Origin: Pisolithus tinctorius
Lineage: Eukaryota > Basidiomycota > Agaricomycetes > Boletales > Pisolithaceae
Length of the DNA stretch: 64,000 nt
Assembly: GCA_024663395.1 (NCBI GenBank)
Contig: JANFAH010000028.1
Location: 248,001-312,000, forward strand
Direction of reading: 5' to 3'
Each line of letters begins with the position of its first letter. Positions within the stretch are counted from its first letter, which is position 1. A program made the translations under genes and the position numbers. Under the pieces are notes generated by a model. The model had not been told where the DNA came from and made no database searches. It worked only from the letters and a program-made list of their open reading frames with translations. Positions 38,210 through 50,229 of the stretch are shown in pieces.

Positions 38210-39200
38210 AAATACGAGAGTGGATTGCCAGTAGAAAGAGACAGCATGCACCCGAGCACAATGGAGCTGATGACATGCCCACGGCGATGACAGGTCACTC
38301 TGAGAGTCAGCAGGTGCAACCGTGGCTATGCACCTCCATGTTTATTGACATGACAGACAGTGTGAGCTTATCACTGATGGTGTCAAGTCATCGGCTTTTC
38401 ACAACTGTTTGTCTGAGGGATGAAGTGGATTTCATCTGGTGATTGAGGAACATGATTGATGTTGTCACATCAGTGTTCTGTCTTGCACACCATCTGCTTC
38501 ACATCACTTGGTTCGAAGCAGATGAATTCAAGGTATATGATGCTTCCATATTATAATATGCTGCATTGTATCCTGCATTCCCTGTTCGTTTCGTTCAGTG
38601 TATACCTGGCTGCACAATACCTATATACACCATACCTCCTGATGAGTCGTGCAGCACAACTGTTTCCATGTGCTAGCCTTTGATCTAGACCGTCATAGGT
38701 GTTGGGCAAGTAAAACCTGTAGATTTGCCACATGTCTAGGTGGGAAGACCACCTGTTTGGGTATAAGGTTGTCTGGGGCAGTCGCGTCCCATGTGTGCAA
38801 TACCCAATGACCTTTGTACATGGTTCCCAATGCTCATCGAATGTATCTATCTGTCAGCTGTCAGAATGGCTGCCCCTCACTGTATCAAACTGAAGGCCTA
38901 GAAGAACTCGTTATGCCCCAGAAACCGGCCGGTCTATCGACTGCTGGGCCAATGTAGATAGAGTCAAAACAGTTGGCAAAAGTACTAAACCACCCTCATC
39001 ACAAAGGCGGAGTGTCTAAAACAGCTGGTGGGAACAGCAGACTGATGCACATAATGTAGTTGCACTTAGTCACAACATATGGGTAGCCCACATGCCAAAT
39101 TAACATTACTCATATAAAGCCTGGCGTGGGCCTGTCAAATTAATTAAGCCGTGACACATAAACAGGCCTGAGGACCTGGAGTGATGGCAACATAAGAGCA
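38210..39200. other. Block B right end, noncoding
   Basis: Matches block A to about 38890 and then becomes unique sequence. No gene was seen. Confidence 0.45.
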
Positions 39201-40850
39201 GGCCCATGACAGAGCTGTCACAACTATGTGCAGGCCCTTCTGACATTTGGAGGATGCAGCGTCACAACAAATTGACAGGCCCATTGCAAACAACATGGGA
39301 ACAAATAGATGGGCCCATCGATGGTTTGATTGGCCAGATCACAACATATATACTGGCCCATTCAGCATATTGCAGATGGTGGTACATCAAATGGACGGGC
39401 CTGTGTATGATATCGCTGATGATGCTGCATCAGATGGATGGCCCATCAGACATATTATGGATTATGATGCATGATATAGGTGGGCCCATCACCATGATGT
39501 AGATAATGTGGAATCAAATGGACAGGATAGTCGAGAGTATGATCGGGCAGACAAAGAGGTAACTACAGGACCATCATCATATCATGGATGGCGTCGAATC
39601 AAATGAAAGGGCCCAGTGATGGTACGATCCGGCAGATCAACGCATAAGGACAGGCCCGTCAATAGTATCATCGGATCATTGGGCAGGCAATGCATAAGGA
39701 TGGAGCCATCACCAGGTGGTAGATAAGGTCGCGTAGAATGAATGGGACCATTGTGGGTATGATCAGGCATAGCAACACATACACATGGGCCCATCTGTCA
39801 TATCCGTGTATTATGACACATTATATGAATGGGCCCATTATTAAGGCAAGGATAATGTCACATCAAATGGACAGGCCTGTCGGGAGTATGATCAGGCATA
39901 GCAACACATACACACAGGCCCATCAGGAGTATGATCAGGCATAGCAACACATACACATGGGCCCATTACTAAGGCAAGGATAATGTCACATCAAATGGAC
40001 AGGCCCGTCAGGAGTATGATCAGGCATAGCAACACATACAAACGGGCCTATCTGTCATATGCATGCATTATGACACATCATATAGATGGGCCCGTCAGGA
40101 AGGCATGGATGATGTCGCATGAAATAGACAGGCCCATAGAGAGTATCATCAAGCATAGCGATATATACACACGGGCCTGTCACTAAGGCGCAGATAATGT
40201 CCCATCAAATTGACGGACCTGTTGAGAGTATCATAAAGATTAGCAACACATACACATGGGGCCGTCTGTCATATCCGTGCATTATGACGCTTGATATAAA
40301 CGGGCCCATTGCTAAGGCACAGATATGTTGCACCAAATGGATGGGCCTGTTGAGAGTATCATCAAGCTCAGCAACACACACACACATGGGGCCTGTCTGT
40401 CATATCTGTGTATTATGATGCATCATATGGACGGGCCCATTACTATGGCACAGATAATGTCACATCAAATGGACAGGCCCATCGAGAGTATGATCAGGCA
40501 TAGCAACACACACAAATGGGCCCATCCTTCATATTCTGGCATTATCATACATCACATAGACGGGCCCATCACTAAGGCACAGATGCTGTCCTATCAAATG
40601 GATGGGCCCATCGAGAGTATCATGAGGCAGAGTGACATATACACACAGGCCCATCCATCATATCCATGCAGTATGATGCATTGTATAGACAGGCCCATCT
40701 ATGGTGTCATCTGTGTGATCACCACATATGGATGGGCCAGTACATATGTTGAAGATCATGTCGGATCAAATAAATGGAGCCATCGATGGTGTGGTTGGGC
40801 TGATTAACGCATAAAGGAGGATCAGGCAGATTGACAAATACAGATGGACC
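39201..40850. repeat. Degenerate GGCCC-rich tandem repeat zone
   Basis: Repeating motifs 'catcaaatggacaggcc', 'agtatgatcaggcatagc', 'acatacacatgggccc' and 'aggcayrgataatgtc' recur every 85-130 nt in the same order. Best ordered at 39840-40620. A GGGCCC-like palindrome core occurs about every 40-60 nt. ORFs inside follow the repeat and are not called. Confidence 0.75.
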
Positions 40851-41299
40851 CATAGCTATGTCAATAATGACATGGGATCAAATGTATCGGGCCATAGAAT
40901 AGGTCGCATTGACACAGAAGATAGTCTTATGGTTCTGAGCGATCATAGGTGGTATTCCATGCATTCCATCAGAGGTCACATCCCATGCACAGGATGGCCA
41001 GCATGATGAATGTATTCTGCAACGTTGAGACCAGTCTGTACGTCCTGATGTTTTCACCAATCTATTGCAATTACTATTAAGTATGTGGTAATAGGATTGT
41101 ACTGCGATCTATCCTTTCCGTGTTGTAGCAAACAGAGTATTACATGTTGATATAGATACTCTGTGGGAAGGTTTCAGGTAACAACAAACACAAAGTAAAT
41201 GTGTGGGAGTTACACGTCACATCTTCCATTGGCATTATTTCCCACAAAGTACCTCACACCAACAACTCCAACCTTACCTGCATACATCTCAACAACGCA
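40851..41299. other. Intergenic, no gene seen
   Basis: Unique, AT-rich sequence ahead of the next gene. Confidence 0.4.
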
Positions 41300-43655
41300 A
41301 TGAAGACCTACACCAAATGTGATGAGCTCACAGCTGCAGTGAACTCCATCATCGAAATCATTGATTGGAAAGTCCTTGGAACGAAGGACTTGGCTGACAA
41401 GCCAAGGTTTGTGGCTTGGAAGGAGGCTGTGAGCAGGGTAGTGGAAGTAGTGGTAAGTCCGAATATCACCCCACACATCGCACCTCTGAAGAATATAGGA
41501 TTCCATGTGTGAAATTGCGAGGATCACACATGAGATCCCACTCACCGTCATTGTGGCCAAAAGGTTCTGCAAATGGCATGAGAGGGTTGGACGGGAGAAT
41601 GAGGGTCACCCATTTCCGAAGTGGGGACTAATCATGAACCCAGACAAGGCTACCTTCGACGACCATCCGTGGCTGCAGACCATAGAAAGACGCTTCGACT
41701 TGCAGTGTACCAGCTTCAAGATGTCTGCCTTCCCACCCGCTGCAGAACCATTGTCAGAAATGCTACTGAAGGCCACAAGTTGTAAAGGCAAAGAAAAGGC
41801 GTTGGATGCTGAAGTGAAGGTGATGATTGGAGATGACGATGGGAAGGATGAAATGGCGGATGAGGATGCAGAGATGGGAGGGGATACCATTCACTACAAG
41901 CCTGCTCAGGGATGGCCATCAATGCGACAAGTAGCCACTTCTGGCTCACGCCAGCCTGCTCGTCGGTCTCAGATGCCAAAACCTAAGTTAGTCAAGCAGG
42001 AGGAGGTTGATGAGTTGGATGAAGAAGACGATGAGGAGGAGGATGTGGACATGGACAGGCCAGGTACGTCTAGCTGTCCAACACCTCAATCGACAGGGCG
42101 AGGCAGGAGTCAACCTGGTGATTGGGTCCATCCAGCAACAGACCCATCTGGGCTGACCACACTTCCCAGTGAAAATCGTTGTGACAAGTGTACCGACACC
42201 AACGTGCCCTGCATTTGGAAGCAAAAAGGTGTGTGTCAGTGGTGCAAAAAACACAAGATCTGGTGCATGTTTGCAACTCCCCATCGGCCTAAAGAGAAAA
42301 CACCCACCACTCCCTCACGACAGAATCCATCCCATACACGAACAAAGAAAAGGTCTCGCAGCAGCCTGCACCCTGATGATGAAGATGCTAATGATGACGA
42401 CGATGCAGACTATGCGACGACCCACCCGGAAAAGAAACCTCGCACCTCCAATGCAAGCAAATGTCCTCCAGAAAGCTGGTCCCACCCAGTTGTAATGATT
42501 CCCCATGGACGGCCTGGTAAGTACATGTACCCATTCCTGCAGAACTGAACTGATAAGCCCATGGCAGTAATCCATCTCCCAGTGAGGCTGGCTCCAAATC
42601 CCACCCACGTTTCTCATGCAGTAAGCAACCAGCATAGCCTCACAATGACTCCAGCACCTGGACCATCTGCCATCGCAACCTCCAGAGGAACAAATTGTAT
42701 GTTCCGCTTCCTCTACTCATGACAAGCTTGAAATATCTGACATGTAATGGACATACAGCAACCAATTCCACTCCCATCCCATCAGTCCCCAACCTGCCAA
42801 CTGCTCCAATGCCTCAGTGACAACTGTCATCGCTATTCGAAGTCGATGTCCATGACGAGCTCAACCAGCCCATTCAATTCTGTGATGCGATATCAGTGCA
42901 AATGCTGGAAGTGAAAACAAGGCTGAATGTCTTTGATGGTCGTCGACAAGCTGCTATGCCTGGCCTGTTAAGAATGGATGTGAACCATGGCTGATGACGT
43001 TGCAGAGGTGATGTCCCATCAGAAGTTGTCTCAGAAGAAGGTACACACTGTGGTGAGGCAGATCACTGATGAATATGCAGCATTGTCATCATGTCAGACA
43101 GCATCGGACCAAAGGTTGGATAGTGCAATTTGGGCCATCGAGGCTTTGTGGTTGGAAGTTGTTGCATTGGCTGCGGGTTGACTACCTCCTCCTGACGATC
43201 CAACTTCTGGACTTGTCGCACCACCTCCCCCCAGTGATGATGGGAACAATGCGATGGCAGGTTCAGGACATCCTGGCGATGCTGAGACGAGTGGAATGGA
43301 AGGTGACCCAGCCATTGAGTCCATGGCGATGCAAGAGGGTCAATTCAATCGAGGGCACCCTGGAGATGGGGAACTGCGACCAGGTGCAATGCGAGTCACA
43401 CCAGCAGCCTCAACAATCCCGAATATTTGCTGTGATCCTCCACCTGAGGAGTACCAATCCAGGTCAAATGTCGCTGGCCGGACCAACAGAGGACTTCAGC
43501 CAGCTGAGGGCACGGTATACTCATATCATGGAAGGGCTGACCTGGCAGATCGCCCAGTGGGGTTGGAGTGGGAATGCCAGAGCAAGGATGTAGGTGCGAT
43601 GGGTAGATATGTCCAAGGTGTATTCAGCAATACAGAGTTCCCCCCCTCACAGTAG
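41300..43655 (+). CDS. Cysteine-rich (C6-type-like) basidiomycete protein
   Basis: Exon 1 from ATG 41300 to GTG 41452, a 46-nt intron (GTAAGT...ATATAG) and exon 2 from about 41499 join in frame. Conserved blocks are 'AVNSIIEIIDWKVLGTKDLA', 'PFPKWGLIMNPDKATFDDHP' and an acidic stretch 'EEVDELDEEDDEEEDVDMD'. Next is a cysteine cluster near 42175-42275 (C-x2-C-x6-C, then C-x2-C-x6-C), flanked by Lys/Arg/Ser/Pro-rich sequence. Similar clusters occur in many uncharacterised mushroom proteins and resemble a Zn2Cys6 finger with altered spacing. A donor lies near 42516. Later pieces ('SDQRLDSAIWAIEALWLEVV', near 43110-43175) fit the usual coiled C-terminal part, but stops and shifts appear after 42900. 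The 3' end is probably degenerate. Confidence 0.55.
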
Positions 43656-43874
43656 AGGGATAGGTTTGCTGTTATGATACCCACCTTCTGTATTGTCATA
43701 TCCTGACAATTCCATACCGCTTTTATGTGAGTACCATTCGGAAGATATGCTCGGATTGCAGAAAATGGGACATTGCTTAAGGCTAATATGGACTTCTGCA
43801 ACTGCAATTTAATTTCTATCGATGAACTCGACCTGAATGGTTATATTGAATGATAGACACTTGTCTGACTATAG

Positions 43875-45810
43875 CTACACATCGCTAGCATCAATATCCA
43901 TCGAAGTTGGGATATACTTCAAGCTCATGCTCTGTTGTTTCAACTTAGCATGCTCCAAAAGCCTCTCATACACTGCTATCTGCCTCACAGCATAACAGCT
44001 GGCACCAAGTGCATCGCATTCCGAGTGGCAGGTGCACCATTGGATGGCTCGATAATTGAAGTAATTGATTGTCCATTGAAATTCAGCCATCAGCAACTGT
44101 TCCTCTTCCGACCAATGGTCTCACACTGCTTTGGCTTGAAGCCAATGAGTCTGGTAAACTTTGTGTACAGTCAACATTGATCTATACATACATGGATGAA
44201 ACACATACATTCCAACATCCAAGTGATAGATTCCATATCCGTCGGAACATCAATGGACCAAAACCATGGCAAATGGCTGACCCGGTGCGCATGTGCATTC
44301 TGAGTTATGGTGGCTGTGGTCACGGTGAGATCCAATGTCCCCAATTGCTGGTAATGGGTAAGGGTCTCGGCACTCACACCCAGAGTGACCATTGCCTTTT
44401 GGCATTGCTTGTATGTTGTGGCTTGCTTCCGAACTGCTCTGTTAATTGTATGGATTGCGTCCCATGCACATGTTTTCATACTATAGCTTTTGGCATGTCG
44501 CACAACATTCCGTAAGACCACAGCCTTGTCCACCAATGCAAGCTGAAGCCCATTTAGTGCATCATTCGCTTGACCGATCTGGAGCCTCAGCTCCATATCA
44601 TGGAGATGGTGTGAAGTACGGGTTTACCCTCAGGTGACTGGGCTTCAAGACCGGGTGACAGGGGCCGAGTCCAAGTGGCCAGAATCAAGGCCGAGAGACA
44701 GGGGCCAAGTCTGGTTGGACTGGAGTTGAGGCCAGAGGTCAGGGGCTAAGTCTGGAGGACTGGACTTAAGGCCGGGAGCGCGGGAACAAGGCCGGGACCG
44801 TGGGAAACCGACCGGTGTTGGAGTGCGCACAGGGGGAAGCCGGTCTGGGGTTGGATCTACCTCCCTTGGTCTCAGCTTATGTGCTGTACCCTTATGCAAG
44901 CCGGGGAGAGGTCTGGGACAGGGGCTGGGGATAGCTTAAGGCTCGGCCTTAGCTATGGAGTAGCCTCAAGGGGTAACACAGAATTTAGGGTAATACTTAG
45001 TTGATATTCTGACTGAGGGTGCTACAAAGTATGTACAGGGGTTAAATACATGAGGCCGGTCCAGGATAACGAACATAGAGCCGGACTTGTTAATAAGCTA
45101 TTAGCAAGAAGATTAGCAAGAGAGTGGATAGCCACAGTGGCTATGCAGAGGCTAATAGCCAAAGTCCGGGTGACTGGCATACTGGGGTCAGACACAGGAT
45201 TTGTACAGTAAGCAAAAGTCAGATGAATGGGCTAGACTAAATATAGTACAAACAAAGGGAAACAGACCGGAGTTATGTCCGGGTGACCCGGACATAGACC
45301 TAGGAGGACCGGGGTGGAGCAGCGCAAGGCCGGGAGGCCGAAGTGGACCGGAGATAGGGGTAAAACACCGGACTTGAGTTATGCAGGCCGGAGTTGAGTT
45401 ATCTAGGGCTGGGATTGGGTTTTCCAGGCTGGACCAGGACCGGAGTTGACCGGAGTTAGGGGCTAGGGGTCCAGACTGGGCTGAGTCCGAGTCCGAGAGT
45501 CACGGATATGACAGACGGTCTGAATTGCAGGAATGGAAAGCAGCCATTCCAACATTTGATGGAAGCAGCAATGTGGCTATCCCTCCAAGGTCAGTGGTAT
45601 TGGCCGTGAGTGTTTTGTCAGAGCCATCGTTCAGGTCTTCAGCATCCGATAGACATCTGTCAGACATGCATCGGCCATCCCACAGTTCATTGCCTTCTGC
45701 ATTGATTGGATTCCAATCACCTCCCACATCTTGCTGTAGACTGATGTCACATGATTCAGTCACTTGTAGTCCTAAAAGTGGGTCATCTGACATGTACATT
45801 TCGTCCTGAA
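43875..45810 (-). pseudogene. KDZ-type transposase C-terminal fragment split by an LTR
   Basis: The 5' part (45514-45799) reads 'GGIATLLLPSNVGMAAFHSC'. After the LTR insertion (44610-45513) it resumes with 'MELRLQIGQANDALNGLQLA', 'KTCAWDAIHTINRAVRK' and 'HLPWFWSIDV' (44171-44609). After a frame break or intron it continues with 'EFQWTINYFNYRAIQW' and 'YAVRQIAVYERLLEHAK' (43878-44096). I recall this order from the C-terminal region of proteins with KDZ domains and CxC clusters. The catalytic core is absent here; the 5' side gives way to the 45-bp minisatellite. Confidence 0.6.
44610..45513 (-). mobile_element. Solo LTR of the CCGG-rich family, third locus
   Basis: 904 bp from TGTGAAGTACGG to GGATATGACA. 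Flanks are GATGG (44605-44609) and GACGG (45514-45518), a 5-bp target duplication with one C/T difference. Several CCGG sites of the younger copies are CTGG or CCAG here, so it is an older insertion. Confidence 0.92.
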
Positions 45811-47108
45811 ACTGGGACTAACCGACATCGGCCGGTGGTCCCTAGGGTTGGGTAGGCCGGATTGTGAAGGTGGGGTCGGCCTATGTCACAGGATGATGGA
45901 TCAACTTCCCTGGAAGTGGGGTCGGCTGACATGACTATAGGATGGATTGATGACCTGGAAGTGAGGTCGGCTGATGCAGCTATGGGATGAATTAGTGTCC
46001 TGGAAGTGGGGTCGGCCGACACAGCTATCGGATGAATTAGTGTCCTAGAAGTGGGGTCGGCTGACACAGCTATGAGATAGATTAGTGTCCTAGAAGTGGG
46101 GTTGGCTGACGCAGCTATGGGATGAATTAGTGTCCTAGAAGTGGGGTCAGCCAATGCAGCTATGAGATAGATTAGTGTCCTAGAAGTGGGGTTGGCTGAC
46201 ACAGCTATGGGATAGGTTAGTGTCCTGGAAGTGGGGTTGGCCAACACAGCTATGGGATAGATTAGTGTCCTAGAAGTGGGGTTGGCCAACACAGCTATGA
46301 GATAGATTAGTGTCCTAGAAGTGGGGTCAGCTGACGCAGCTATGGGATAGGTTAGTGTCCTGGAAGTGGGGTCAGCCGTCACAGCTATGGGATGAATTAG
46401 TGTCCTGGAAGTGGGGTCAGCCGACACAGCTATGTGATGAATTAGTGACCTGGAAGTGGGGTTGGCCGACACAGCTATGGGATAGATTAGTGTCCTAGAA
46501 GTGGGGTCGGCCGACGCAGCTATGGGATAGGTTAGTGTCCTGGAAGTGGGGTCGGCCAACACAGCTATGAGATAGATTAGTGTCCTAGAAGTGGGGTCAG
46601 CTGACACAGCTATGGGATAGATTAGTGACCTAGAAGTGGGGTCAGCCGACCCAGCTATGTGATGAATTAGTGACCTAGAAGTGGGGTCAGCCAACACAGC
46701 TATGGGATAGATTGGTGACCTGGAAGTGGGGTTGGCCAACACAGCTATGGGATGAATTAGTGACCTGGAAGTGGGGTCAGCTGACACAGCTATGGGATAG
46801 GTTAGTGACCTGGAAGTGGGGTTGGCCAAACCAGCTATGGGATAGATTAGTGTCCTAGAGGTGAGGTCAGCCAGTGCAGCTATGTGATAGATTAGTGTCC
46901 TAGAAGTGAGGTCAGCTGACACAGCTATGGGATGAATTAGTGACCTGGAAGTGGGGCCAGCTGACATGGCTGGGGGAAGGGATGATGTCCTGGCAGTGGG
47001 GTCAGCTGATGTGGCTGGGGGGAATGAACCATGACCTGGAGTTATAGTTGGGCAGACACTTTGCAAGAAAGACCAATATCTTGCTAGTGGGTTAGTGGGG
47101 CTGGCCAA
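45783..47108 (-). other. 441-codon ORF over the 45-bp minisatellite
   Basis: An uninterrupted minus-strand ORF translating about 24 units of 15 residues with consensus ADPTSRTLIYPIAVS. Variation is concentrated at a few positions (S/T, Y/H, V/A, D/N). No signal peptide or other domain is visible. The absence of stops over 24 units could reflect selection or simply homogenisation of a stop-free unit, so coding status is open. Confidence 0.4.
45880..47030. repeat. 45-bp minisatellite, about 24 units
   Basis: Unit of the type 'attagtgtcctagaagtggg' + 'gtcrgcygacacagctatgg' + 'gatag'. Units differ mostly by G/A and C/T transitions and keep exact 45-bp spacing. Confidence 0.93.
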
Positions 47109-47407
47109 TCTTATTACTCAGTACACTACTTCCTTGGTAGTTAGCTGGCTGAACCCACATGGCTGTGGAAAAATCCTATATCCTATCCTTATCCTGTGGT
47201 ATTGAAGTTAACTCTACCAATCTGGCCATTGTATTGGAATTAACATTGGGCAAATTTACTCAGTTGTGTATCAGTACTTAAGGAGGAATTGTCCTGCAGG
47301 AAATTACTTTTTTTTCTGAACATTCAATGTCATATGAAATTTGAAAACACAAAGCAGCTATTTTTGATTGTAGTGTGTGCATATCATATGTATCAAGGTA
47401 GGGTATT
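47109..47407. other. Intergenic, AT-rich
   Basis: No gene. It lies 3' of the histone-tail-like gene and may contain its 3' UTR. Confidence 0.4.
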
Positions 47408-48995
47408 TTACAAAGATTCCAACAGCCAGGATGATGTTTGCCCCTTTCCCTGTGTCAGTTTGGTAGCCCCTTTAGACATGCAGATAGTATAGGTTTGGGG
47501 AGGCTGAGATGTGCCTTGTGTGTCCTTCCCACAGCCAGGATTCTTGCACTCATAGGAATAAGTCTGCCCTGAACAACCAGCTTCCCACTTCTGAATGCTA
47601 TAACACTGAGGGCACCAGGCAGGCAATTGTTGTCCCCAAGGCCTGATGAACTTGTCAGTCCAGACAAATTTCTCCACCACTACCTTCTCCTGCCACAACA
47701 TCAGGATGATGTTGGAGTGCCTACCCAACATACCACAGTCATTCAGGGCATACCTGACTGCACTTTGGACATGGAAGCCTTGAACAAGGGTGGAGTCAAG
47801 GACACTCATGAGGAAGGGAATGGTGGTGACTAGTTGAAGTCTCTCAGCATCAAAAAGCAACATGGACCTTGGCTTGAAACTGATATGGTGTCAGCCATAA
47901 CCACCAACATTGAAAGAAAACCTACTGTTGCACAGCTGCCTTCAGTCCTTGGAAGCTCTGCTCCTTCCTTACAGTAGAACCACATACAAAGAAGATGAGG
48001 TCTCCACCCTTGACAATGTTGGAGAAGGGTAACAGAAGGCCTTGCAGAAACTGCAACTGGTCAGATGGGAGTGACAGTCAAACAATGGTGACTTACCTCA
48101 AAGACCTCTGTGGCTATTGGAACCTTATTCTCCATTCCAGAGAACAGATCCCCCCTGTCTTCATCAGTATGGGTAGTAAGGAAAATGACTACCTTAGCAA
48201 AGGTAGTCAGACTTGAAGCTAGCTTTGATGCTGCAGTGTCATAGGCAGCTCTGGACTCCTCAGTGGCAAAGTTGAAGGGCAGTTGTGAGAAGTGGTAGGT
48301 GTCTTGTCTGAAATATCCCTGCAACATGGTGTGAAGGATATGCACAGGGGCATGGCCAAGCTCTAGAGACTCAAGGTGGAGGTGGATAATGGCAGTAGAG
48401 TTACCAGCCACTTCAGAGGTGGTGGCATGCTCAAACCCCCCAATGACCACAAGAGGGTGTTTCAGGACTGGCTTGCCTGACAAGTAGAAGCCCTGTACTT
48501 GGAGTTAGAAGTGATTGGGGAGGCAATATGCACTTACAAAATAGGGCTGAGGACTTTCAAATCTTGTCATTTTCCAATGACAGGCAACACACCTGAAGTT
48601 CATCCAGAGTTTGAGTCAATGGAATTAATTCATAAAAGGGAGGTTAACACACCTGAAGGTCACAGGAAGCTGGGTGACCTCTGCAAGGCAATCCTCAGGT
48701 ACTACAACACACTTGTTACACACTACCCTTCTGCATCCTGCCTGATCACAAGGCCACAATGTCCCTCCATCCCTGCACATCACACAGAACTGCATAGAAT
48801 GTTAGAAAGATGGATGGAATATAAAAAGAGACTTGCCAAGTTCCTCATCCTTCTCTTCTTGGCAACAGGGGCCTTCCTAGCATGGGCCTTGCTTGACTTG
48901 GCAGCATGTTTTTCCCTAGCTTTCAGACCAGCAAGAGATACCCTGGGAGCTCTACCCCCAGTGGTCTTCTTAGCTGTCTGCTTGGTCTTCACCAT
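47408..48995 (-). CDS. Histone H3 tail mimic with PHD-like finger (449 aa)
   Basis: Six exons (48995-48837, 48789-48653, 48592-48538, 48492-48097, 48056-47926, 47879-47408) join exactly in frame to 449 residues and a TAA stop. Introns are 40-60 nt; the first is GC-AG, the others GT-AG. After Met1 the start, VKTKQTAKKTTGGRAPRVSLA, carries 14 of the first 21 residues of histone H3, with Lys at H3 positions 4 and 9 kept and no gap; a Lys/Ala-rich basic part runs to about residue 50. Cysteines at 55, 58, 67, 72, 77, 80, 100 and 103 ('CRDGGTLWPCD' core) fit a cross-brace PHD/ADD-like finger with Cys in place of the usual His. The middle has 'AIIHLHLESLELG' and 'TTHTDEDRGDLFSG'. A C-terminal zinc-ribbon-like set follows (C382, C385, C404, C409). 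I recall related unnamed mushroom proteins but no known function. A chromatin-linked nuclear role is inferred. Confidence 0.85.
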
Positions 48996-49280
48996 CTGAG
49001 TCTATTATGCCAACATTAGTGAGTGGCAGCAACATATGACACAGAAGGGAACAGTAGCATACCTTATTATCTTTACAAGACACAGAAGGTGTAGGGGACA
49101 AGCAGTAAGATAACAATAAATGCATTTAGTTTAGTACATATATCATGCAGCAGGGATAGATATCTACATATTTATGGAAAAGACAAGCCAATGTATGCAA
49201 CTACACAACACTGGGCACTGGATAAGCAGACCAAAGAGGGTGATATGTAAGTATCATCTGGACACCATGAAGTAGAAGTC
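48996..49280. other. Upstream of the H3-mimic gene
   Basis: AT-rich, no gene. It presumably includes the promoter; no TATA box could be assigned. Confidence 0.35.
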
Positions 49281-49605
49281 CAACAACATACCTTATTGGA
49301 TGAGACACAGCAAGGGAGATGCAGTGTGGCAGGAGGGAGATATGAATTGATAGCCTACTAGTGTGTTTTGTGAGTGGTACAGGGATGCCAGGAACTGGGA
49401 CAACATACCTTTTGTAGGACAAGACACAGCAAGGGGGTGTTCTGTGAGTGGTAGAGGGATGCCACGACCTGGGATGACATACCTTTTTTTTTTGATAAAG
49501 CATGGTGAGGGGGTGTTGTGTGAGTTGTAGAGGGACGCCACAAAGCTGGGACGACATACCTTTTTTTTTGGATGAGCATAGCGAGGGGGTGTTCTGTGAG
49601 TGGTC
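49281..49605. repeat. About 75-bp tandem repeat, three to four units
   Basis: Units ending in 'acatacctt' plus T runs (sites near 49286, 49403, 49478 and 49554), with 'gcgagggggtgttctgtgag' and 'gtagagggatgcca' in each. The T run has expanded in the last two units. Confidence 0.8.
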
Positions 49606-50200
49606 ACTTCAGGTAACCACTTTTCATAAGCATTTAGGCTGAATAGTTTCTCCAAACCATCCAGCCTAATAGCCTCCCAGACCAAGGTCTGCCCAGGGAC
49701 ATCTGGTCATGTCCCAGGGCTATGCAGATTTTTAGGCCCTGGGACAGATGGGATTTCCCACATAGCCATCCATTCAAATGCAATTATTTGGGATGTCCCA
49801 AGACTGCCTTGGGTGACTGGGGTCCCTACTCCTGAAAGTGCAGCTTATATTAGCATTGAAATAGCTGCAGAAATCCTAGCCCCCTTGCTCCTCTGACAGA
49901 TTTAATCCACAAAGTATCCTTTGACCTATACATCCCCTCCCATCCCACCATGCATAGTAGTATACAATAGTACTTTTCATGTACATCTTTGCAATGCGAT
50001 TCTGCTGTATTGGGACATCTCACTAGTTGCCATGGAGATGACCCACCTGGGCCTCCACATTTGCCTTGAAAATTGCAATAATAAATTCAATCAATTTGTG
50101 TCTATACCTCATGCAATTTGTACTGTATGAAGGAAGAAGTGAATGGTTTTTGAACACTTGTGAGACAAGCCAATATCTCAAAGTCCCCCACATAGAACAT
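49606..50200. other. Unique sequence before the large array
   Basis: No gene. Degenerate GGGATGTCCC-like motifs near 49700-49800 may be decayed array units. Confidence 0.4.
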
Positions 50201-50229
50201 GGTGTTGGTCACCTTTGCAACACCATCTG

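Noticed and set aside
41201..41299. Upstream ATG (41201) for the cysteine-rich gene
   Set aside because: The extra residues look unlike the family; the ATG at 41300 directly precedes the conserved block.
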